Translations under genes and position numbers: made by a program
The notes under the pieces: generated by a model
What the model saw: the letters and a program-made list of their open reading frames with translations, nothing else
Told to the model about the DNA's origin: nothing
Database searches by the model: none
Part shown: positions 47,294 to 51,403 of the stretch, in pieces
Layout of the letters: each line of letters starts with the position of its first letter
Numbering within the stretch: position 1 is the first letter of the stretch
NCBI GenBank assembly: GCA_946409435.1
Contig: CAMJWJ010000006.1
Span: forward strand, 1 to 51,403
DNA from: an uncultured Prevotella sp.
Lineage (GTDB): Bacteria > Bacteroidota > Bacteroidia > Bacteroidales > Bacteroidaceae
Reading direction: 5' to 3'
Length of the DNA stretch: 51,403 nt

Positions 47294-47911
47294 ATGCAGA
47301 ACAACAAGTCATTAGAGTTTCAGCGCCTCGCTAAGGAGGAGAAAAATTATCTCGGTAAGCTCGCCTTCCAGAAGATGTCGGTGGAGGATTATATGTATGA
47401 TTACAAGGATGAGCAGCCTGCCGTCTATGTAGGTACTTACCGCAAGTACAATGACGGGAATCTCTTCGGTATGTGGGTCGATCTGACGAAGTGCGGCGAT
47501 TATGACACTTTCATGGAGGTATGCCACAATCTTCACGCCGATGAGGAGGATCCCGAACTGATGTTTCAGGATTATGAATGCTTCCCCAGTGCCTGGTACT
47601 CGGAAAGCGGTATCGATGAGGACACATTCGACAAGATTATGACTTATGCCGAACTTGATGAGGATGACAGGGAGGCCTACGAAGCTTATGTTGATGCCTT
47701 TAACAATGACAGTATCGACAGCTTCAAGGAGAATTTCATGGGGAAGTGGGATTCTGAGGAGGCCTTCGCAGAGCACATCATTGATGAGTGCTATGATCTC
47801 GTCGGCATGATGGGCGGTCTCTCCTCTTACTTTGACTATGAGGCATACGCCCGTGATCTCTTCATCGAGGATTACTACTTCACGGACGGCATGGTGTTCC
47901 GCAGGAATTAA
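47294..47911 (+). CDS. ardA: Antirestriction protein ArdA
   Basis: DNA-mimic inhibitor of type I restriction-modification enzymes. The protein has 205 residues, longer than the classical 165-170, and is very acidic, with runs such as DEEDPEL, DEDDREAYEAYVDAFNNDS. ArdA hallmarks are PAVYVGTYRKYNDGNLFGMWVDL at the start, the domain core ECFPSAWYSESGIDEDTFDKIMTYAELDEDD and the closing DLVGMMGGLSSYFDYEAYARDLFIEDYYFTDGMVFRR. It protects the incoming element from host restriction. It has a terminator and lies between the putative origin and the capsid genes. Confidence 0.93.
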   Translation: MQNNKSLEFQRLAKEEKNYLGKLAFQKMSVEDYMYDYKDEQPAVYVGTYRKYNDGNLFGMWVDLTKCGDYDTFMEVCHNLHADEEDPELMFQDYECFPSAWYSESGIDEDTFDKIMTYAELDEDDREAYEAYVDAFNNDSIDSFKENFMGKWDSEEAFAEHIIDECYDLVGMMGGLSSYFDYEAYARDLFIEDYYFTDGMVFRRN

Positions 47912-47927
47912 GCGGCACGGCACGAAG

Positions 47928-47951
47928 CGGCTCCTGCGGGAGCCGTTTTTT
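47928..47951 (+). terminator. Intrinsic terminator of ardA
   Basis: CGGCTCC-TGCG-GGAGCCG followed by six T, 17 bases after the ardA stop codon. Confidence 0.9.
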
Positions 47952-47981
47952 CGTGTCTTGGCGTATTCGACGCGCACGTAT

Positions 47982-47989
47982 TACTTTTG
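47982..47989 (+). promoter_or_regulatory. -7 box of the secreted cargo gene
   Basis: TACTTTTG followed by CCCA, 52 bases before ATG 48042. With the ardA terminator just upstream it makes the cargo gene a separate unit. Confidence 0.65.
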
Positions 47990-48041
47990 CCCATGGTAAC
48001 CCGACCTGTCGGGATGTATTCACTTAAACAAACAATGTACA

Positions 48042-48968
48042 ATGAAACAGTTTTTCAAGATGTTCGCCCTCACCGCATTGCTGCTGACGGGCGTTGTCCA
48101 GACGGAAGCCGGTAAGGTACTGACCTACGACTTCAAGACAATCCACTCCAACTCTAACCTGCGTATTGACCAGGGCTTCAGAACCATTGAGGGCAACTTC
48201 GCCTATTGGTCAGGACAATATGGCGGGCTGTTCGGAAGAAAGATAACCTTTGCCACGGATTCCTACCCGGTGCTTCATATGAATGGCGGGCTTGTGGACT
48301 ACCACCCAAGCCGGAAAACGTATGTGATGAGCCTGGGAGTCGGTGACAAGGTGACATTCTACTATACTGGCGTGAATGCCAAAGTCAGCTTCCATATCTC
48401 GGGAGGTGCCCAGCTGCAGGGGATGCAACTGTATGACATCTTGGAATCCGGCAGTCCCTACACCGTCACGACAGCAGGAAACCTGAGTGTGCTGACACAC
48501 TGGTCTGCAGACGGCGATGAGACATTCATCAATAAGATCGTCGTTGAGACAGCTAATGACTATGAATCTGTGGACATCTCGGACGGACTGTGTACCTATT
48601 GCTCAGGAAACCCGCTCGACTTCTCCTCACTATCCTCTGTCAAGGCCTTTGTCGCCACAGGATATGAGGACGGCAAGTTCACCTTCCAACAGGTGAAGTA
48701 TGTGCCGGCCAACACGGGATTCCTCATCGTCAGAGATGGAGGCAATTCGTCGAGTGTCAACATTCCTATCGGAAGAAGCGGTAACTACAAAGAGAACCTG
48801 ATAACAGGAAATATGTTCAGAGGATGCCTGCAACAGAAGAGCATAGAGGTCAACGACAATGAGAGAAAATATGTGCTCGGAAAGGCTGACGGCAATATCG
48901 CCCTGTACCTGATGTCAAGGAACTTCCAGTGTAAGTCCGGAAAGGCATATATCGCCGTACCCCAATAG
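48042..48968 (+). CDS. Secreted protein carried by the phage element (cargo)
   Basis: A 308-residue protein with signal peptide MKQFFKMFALTALLLTGVVQTEA. The first half is β-rich (VLTYDFKTIHSNSNLRIDQGFRTIEGNFAYWSG, GVNAKVSFHISGGAQLQG) and looks like a carbohydrate- or adhesin-type jelly roll. The second half (VDISDGLCTYCSGNPLDFSSLSSVKAFVATGYEDGKFTFQQVKYVPANTGFLIVRDGG) is a module found at the ends of many Bacteroidales secreted proteins (ATYCS... VPANTG). It has no lipobox. Its independent promoter and terminator-flanked position between ardA and the head genes suggest expression in the lysogen. Function unknown. Confidence 0.75.
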   Translation: MKQFFKMFALTALLLTGVVQTEAGKVLTYDFKTIHSNSNLRIDQGFRTIEGNFAYWSGQYGGLFGRKITFATDSYPVLHMNGGLVDYHPSRKTYVMSLGVGDKVTFYYTGVNAKVSFHISGGAQLQGMQLYDILESGSPYTVTTAGNLSVLTHWSADGDETFINKIVVETANDYESVDISDGLCTYCSGNPLDFSSLSSVKAFVATGYEDGKFTFQQVKYVPANTGFLIVRDGGNSSSVNIPIGRSGNYKENLITGNMFRGCLQQKSIEVNDNERKYVLGKADGNIALYLMSRNFQCKSGKAYIAVPQ

Positions 48969-49042
48969 ACAAGCAGGAGTTTGTTTAGAACTATATCACA
49001 ATTTTTGAAGGTCAAACAAGAAAATATTCGATTGATTTTTAG

Positions 49043-49050
49043 TACCTTTG
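49043..49050 (+). promoter_or_regulatory. -7 box of the late-type phage genes
   Basis: TACCTTTG followed by CAGA, 26 bases before ATG 49077. Confidence 0.65.
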
Positions 49051-49076
49051 CAGACGTTTATTAAAGAATCGCAGAA

Positions 49077-49586
49077 ATGAGTGAATATTGTGTTTATCTA
49101 AAGATGCCTTCCTACCTCCGACAGTGGTTCATTCACCGTCATGGCGGGGGCAACCCCGTCACGCTCATTCGTGGCTCTGTGGAGAGTAAACTGCTCCAGA
49201 GGGCTACGGTACCACAGCCGGAAGGGGTGCTGCCTGCCCGTCAGCAGGAGGACGAGGTGGCCGTGTACATTCCATACAGCAAGTCACACGACCCAAGGAC
49301 GTACAACTACATCACCGAGACGGGCAAGAACGCACTGCTCGGTCGCATCAAAGATGACTTCGACATCGATGTGTGGGACTACCTGCATGACTTCGGGAAG
49401 ATTGGCAGGCAGCAGAAGGACCTTATCTACCTCTTCATGGAACAGCGCGGCATCCGGGAGGATGGCACCTGCTGGGATGCCATCGCAAAGATCTACCAGC
49501 GCATGAGAAACGTCTATCTCGCAAACAACAGGAAAAAAGCGCAGAAAAGTTCTACGACTTCACGGCGATTTTTTGAAAAAGTTTGA
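49077..49586 (+). CDS. Bacteroidetes phage-type protein, possibly DNA-binding
   Basis: A 169-residue protein, MSEYCVYLKMPSYLRQWFIH at the start. I recall similar N-termini (CVYLKLPxFLxQWLIH) in Bacteroidetes prophages. The C-terminal half has a helix-turn-helix-like end: NALLGRIKDDFDIDVWDYLHDFGKIGRQQKDLIYLFMEQRGIREDGTCWDAIAKIYQRMRNVYLANNRKK, then a basic tail. A Mor-like activator or a small-terminase role would suit position and size, but neither is proven. It precedes another short phage gene by 42 bases. Confidence 0.6.
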   Translation: MSEYCVYLKMPSYLRQWFIHRHGGGNPVTLIRGSVESKLLQRATVPQPEGVLPARQQEDEVAVYIPYSKSHDPRTYNYITETGKNALLGRIKDDFDIDVWDYLHDFGKIGRQQKDLIYLFMEQRGIREDGTCWDAIAKIYQRMRNVYLANNRKKAQKSSTTSRRFFEKV

Positions 49587-49628
49587 TTTGCGCGATTTTC
49601 ACGATATTCACGATTTTCTTCTTTCATC

Positions 49629-50078
49629 ATGAGCAAGTGCCATTCACTACCGGGAATCATTGACCTGCGCTATACAAACTGCGCGACGCTCCAGCAGGAT
49701 ATTGTCTACCGTGCCTTGGTGGGCATCAGGATAGAGCTGGACAGCCATCCGACGAGCATCACCTTCCTGGGGGATGCCGTCTGTGAGGTCGAAGAGAACT
49801 TCGATAACAATATCCAGGTGGAGCGGACGAAACTGACCTTCCATACACTAGAGGAACTGCCGACGCACCTCCATCTGGCCTTCCTCGTCAAGACGGCTGA
49901 CGGGGAATGGTTTGTCATAGGCTCAAAGGAAAGGCCATACCCCACCGTCAAAGTCACTCGCTCTACAGGTCAGCCTGACGGTGATCCTTCCGCCAGAAAG
50001 TACGAGGTTTCCTTCACAGCAAGGAAAAGCCTGGCACTTTGCAGCGAGTTCCTTTCCAATTCCAATGAGCCTATTTAG
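49629..50078 (+). CDS. β-rich phage-type protein, unknown
   Basis: A 149-residue protein (MSKCHSLPGIIDLRYTNCAT) with alternating strands: IRIELDSHPTSITFLGDAVCEVEENFDNNIQVERTKLTFHTLEELPTHLHLAFLVKTADGEWFVIGSKERPYPTVKVTRSTGQPDGDPSARKYEVSFTARKSL. The strand pattern suggests a head-completion or tail-type structural protein. The family is not known to me. It lies between the preceding phage gene and a terminator in front of the protease. Confidence 0.6.
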   Translation: MSKCHSLPGIIDLRYTNCATLQQDIVYRALVGIRIELDSHPTSITFLGDAVCEVEENFDNNIQVERTKLTFHTLEELPTHLHLAFLVKTADGEWFVIGSKERPYPTVKVTRSTGQPDGDPSARKYEVSFTARKSLALCSEFLSNSNEPI

Positions 50079-50090
50079 GGGCAAATAGGC

Positions 50091-50128
50091 GGCTATTCAG
50101 GCACCTTCTAACTGAATGGCCGTCTTTT
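50091..50128 (+). terminator. Terminator before the prohead protease gene
   Basis: GGCTATTCAG at 50091-50100 pairs with CTGAATGGCC at 50112-50121 (one G-T), followed by GTCTTTTT. A second 8-bp hairpin GCCTATTT/AAATAGGC (50069-50090) overlaps the preceding stop codon. Confidence 0.85.
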
Positions 50129-50148
50129 TGCCTACTTTTTAAGAGATG

Positions 50149-50156
50149 TACCTTTG
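50149..50156 (+). promoter_or_regulatory. -7 box of the prohead protease gene
   Basis: TACCTTTG followed by CGCC, 18 bases before ATG 50175. An in-frame TTG at 50154 lies inside this box, so it cannot be the start. Confidence 0.7.
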
Positions 50157-50174
50157 CGCCATAATCATTCTGTT

Positions 50175-51290
50175 ATGGCAGCAAAGAACACCAACACCAA
50201 CTACCAGCTTCACCTGAAGGGCTTCGTCGGAGGATATGACTTCGACGCAGACTACGTGGACTACATCCTCAATAAAAACAAGGATAACGAGGTTCATGTG
50301 CTTATTGACTCCCTCGGTGGTAGGTCTGACACCGCTCTCTCTATCTTCTCGGCCTTCAAGCGCCATGGCAACGTCAACGTGCATTTCGTGGGCATGAACG
50401 CCAGTGCAGCAACCATCGCCTCGCTGGGGGCCAAGCATATCACCATGGACTCGTCGGCCATGTACCTGGTCCATAAGTGCAGCATCGGCTTCTTTGAATG
50501 GGGACAGCTGAACAGCGACGGCCTTCAGGCACTCATTGACAACATCGAGCACCAGAAGGCTGACCTGGACAAACTGGACGCGAACATCGCTCAGATGTAC
50601 GCCACCCGCTGTAAAAAGGAACCGACAGCACTCCTCGACCTGATGAAGGCCGGAGGATGGCTGACAGCAAAGGAGGCACTGGCATGGGGCTTCGTCGACG
50701 AGTTGACAGACTACGAGGATGAAGCGGCCCCAGTGCTGACGGATGCCATGGCCAACGCCATGGCATCAGCTGGCATCCCCATTCCGAACATGCCAATGAT
50801 GGATGCTCCTGAGAAATCGGCAATAGCACGGTTCTTTAACTCGCTGGCATCCATTTTCACTAACTCTCAGACTCAAAAACTTCAAAACTCTCAAACTTCA
50901 ACTCCAATGAAAAAGATCTTTACTTCCATTTGTGCCATCCTCGCCTGTGAGCACCTGCTCAGCAACGATGGCAAGGTGACGCTGGAGGACGGCCAGCTCG
51001 AAAAGGTCGAGACGGCCATCACCACCGACAAGCAGACTATCTCGCAACTGCAGGCCCAGGTGCAGACGCTGACTTCTGAGAAGCAGCAGCTGGAGGCTGA
51101 CAAGCAAGCGCTCACCACAGCCAACGCGCAGCTGACGGCTGAGGTGAACACGCTGAAGCAGAAACCAGGGGACACCACCGCGCATGTGGTCAGCAGCCAG
51201 GCACAGCAACAGCATCAGGACAAGTCCGAGGCTGAGCAGTACTTCGAGACACGCAACAGTGCCAAGGCGCTGTTTGACATGATTCCCTAA
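50175..51290 (+). CDS. ClpP-like prohead protease with C-terminal scaffold-like region
   Basis: Head maturation protease of 371 residues in the S14/ClpP-like group. Residues 1-190: YQLHLKGFVGGYDFDADYVDYILNKNKDNEVHVLIDSLGGRSDTALSIFSAFKRHG, the nucleophile Ser in FVGMNASAATIASLGA, His in SSAMYLVHKCS, and EALAWGFVDELTD. From residue 245 a Gln/Glu/Lys-rich coiled coil (ISQLQAQVQTLTSEKQQLEADKQALTTANAQLTAEVNTLK) looks like a scaffold. The start is ATG 50175, after the -7 box. The probable capsid gene begins 37 bases further on, as expected for this module. Confidence 0.9.
   Translation: MAAKNTNTNYQLHLKGFVGGYDFDADYVDYILNKNKDNEVHVLIDSLGGRSDTALSIFSAFKRHGNVNVHFVGMNASAATIASLGAKHITMDSSAMYLVHKCSIGFFEWGQLNSDGLQALIDNIEHQKADLDKLDANIAQMYATRCKKEPTALLDLMKAGGWLTAKEALAWGFVDELTDYEDEAAPVLTDAMANAMASAGIPIPNMPMMDAPEKSAIARFFNSLASIFTNSQTQKLQNSQTSTPMKKIFTSICAILACEHLLSNDGKVTLEDGQLEKVETAITTDKQTISQLQAQVQTLTSEKQQLEADKQALTTANAQLTAEVNTLKQKPGDTTAHVVSSQAQQQHQDKSEAEQYFETRNSAKALFDMIP
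50907..51290 (+). CDS. Probable in-frame nested scaffold protein
   Basis: ATG 50907 (MKKIFTSICAILACEHLLSN) is in frame with the protease and would give a 127-residue product that is mostly coiled coil. The 45 bases before it are a low-complexity A/C/T run (ACTCTCAGACTCAAAAAC and similar), unstructured and A-rich as Bacteroidetes initiation sites prefer, and poor as protein. In phage lambda, the scaffold Nu3 is made in the same way from inside the protease gene C. This is an inference from architecture. Confidence 0.55.
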   Translation: MKKIFTSICAILACEHLLSNDGKVTLEDGQLEKVETAITTDKQTISQLQAQVQTLTSEKQQLEADKQALTTANAQLTAEVNTLKQKPGDTTAHVVSSQAQQQHQDKSEAEQYFETRNSAKALFDMIP

Positions 51291-51327
51291 TCTCAAAAAC
51301 TATCCAACACAAAAACTAAACTGAATT

Positions 51328-51403
51328 ATGGCTGGAAAACTTCAATTCACTCTGGAGGAGTATCAGGACGCGGCTCGTAAGTACCGCAAAGACCTCCTCA
51401 TGC
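51328..51403 (+). CDS. Probable major capsid protein, N-terminus only
   Basis: ATG 51328 opens a frame that runs off the window: MAGKLQFTLEEYQDAARKYR then KDLLM. It lies 37 bases after the protease-scaffold gene, the usual position for the major capsid gene. Only 25 residues are visible, so the call is by context. Confidence 0.6.
   Translation, partial: MAGKLQFTLEEYQDAARKYRKDLLM

Overview
The window looks like a chromosomal segment of a Bacteroidales bacterium, most likely Prevotellaceae. The reasons are the -7 boxes of the form TAnnTTTG (often TAACTTTGC or TACTTTTGC) in front of many genes, the near absence of Shine-Dalgarno sequences, secreted proteins with T9SS-like C-terminal tails, a PL9 pectate lyase, a BtuG-type vitamin B12 locus, and a second EF-G paralogue without its catalytic histidine. 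Everything here was read from the sequence without database searches, so family names rest on recognised motifs.

Host region (1 to about 36.6 kb). It opens with the 3' part of the EF-G paralogue. A minus-strand cluster follows: HU, a 29-codon ribosomal-type micro-protein and RNase G. Next come a GHL10-type glycoside hydrolase, then cstA, an outer-membrane barrel, nadC and an M23 peptidase in tight series, then aspS, and a lysine/alanine-tailed winged-helix protein. A repeat-rich gap at 13.1-13.85 kb leads to a minus-strand group of an acyltransferase, an S8 protease and cysE. A cobalamin riboswitch (about 17.85-17.99 kb) heads a B12 uptake locus: btuB, btuG, a dockerin-bearing surface protein, a DUF4465 lipoprotein, btuF and btuC, with no ATPase gene in the window. 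It is followed by an aromatic amino acid operon (prephenate dehydratase, aminotransferase, DAHP synthase/chorismate mutase, prephenate dehydrogenase). This operon is preceded by a 25-codon leader peptide with four Phe and four Tyr codons and a terminator/antiterminator pair, a textbook-style attenuator. A Wzi-like barrel, a lipoprotein, a PL9 lyase and a DUF4832-type protein complete the host part.

Mobile region (about 37.3 kb to the right edge). It holds an Abi-family HEPN protein, a start-less gene, a tyrosine recombinase, an excisionase-like protein, several overlapping micro-genes, a 1090-residue CHC2/TOPRIM/P-loop primase-helicase, an array of TGCCCGA motifs beside AT-rich DNA (candidate origin), ArdA, a secreted cargo protein, two phage-type small proteins, a ClpP-like prohead protease with a probable in-frame scaffold gene, and the start of a probable major capsid gene. 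This is a temperate phage or capsid-encoding satellite running off the right edge. Its left boundary is not resolved.

Structure outside genes is plentiful. There are four intergenic arrays of 21-22 bp units, most with a short palindrome, whose sequences are unrelated but whose architecture is shared. Three genes have exactly eight bases between TTTG of the -7 box and ATG, which predicts leaderless or nearly leaderless mRNAs. A promoter-ORF-terminator unit for a 59-residue protein lies upstream of the integrase.
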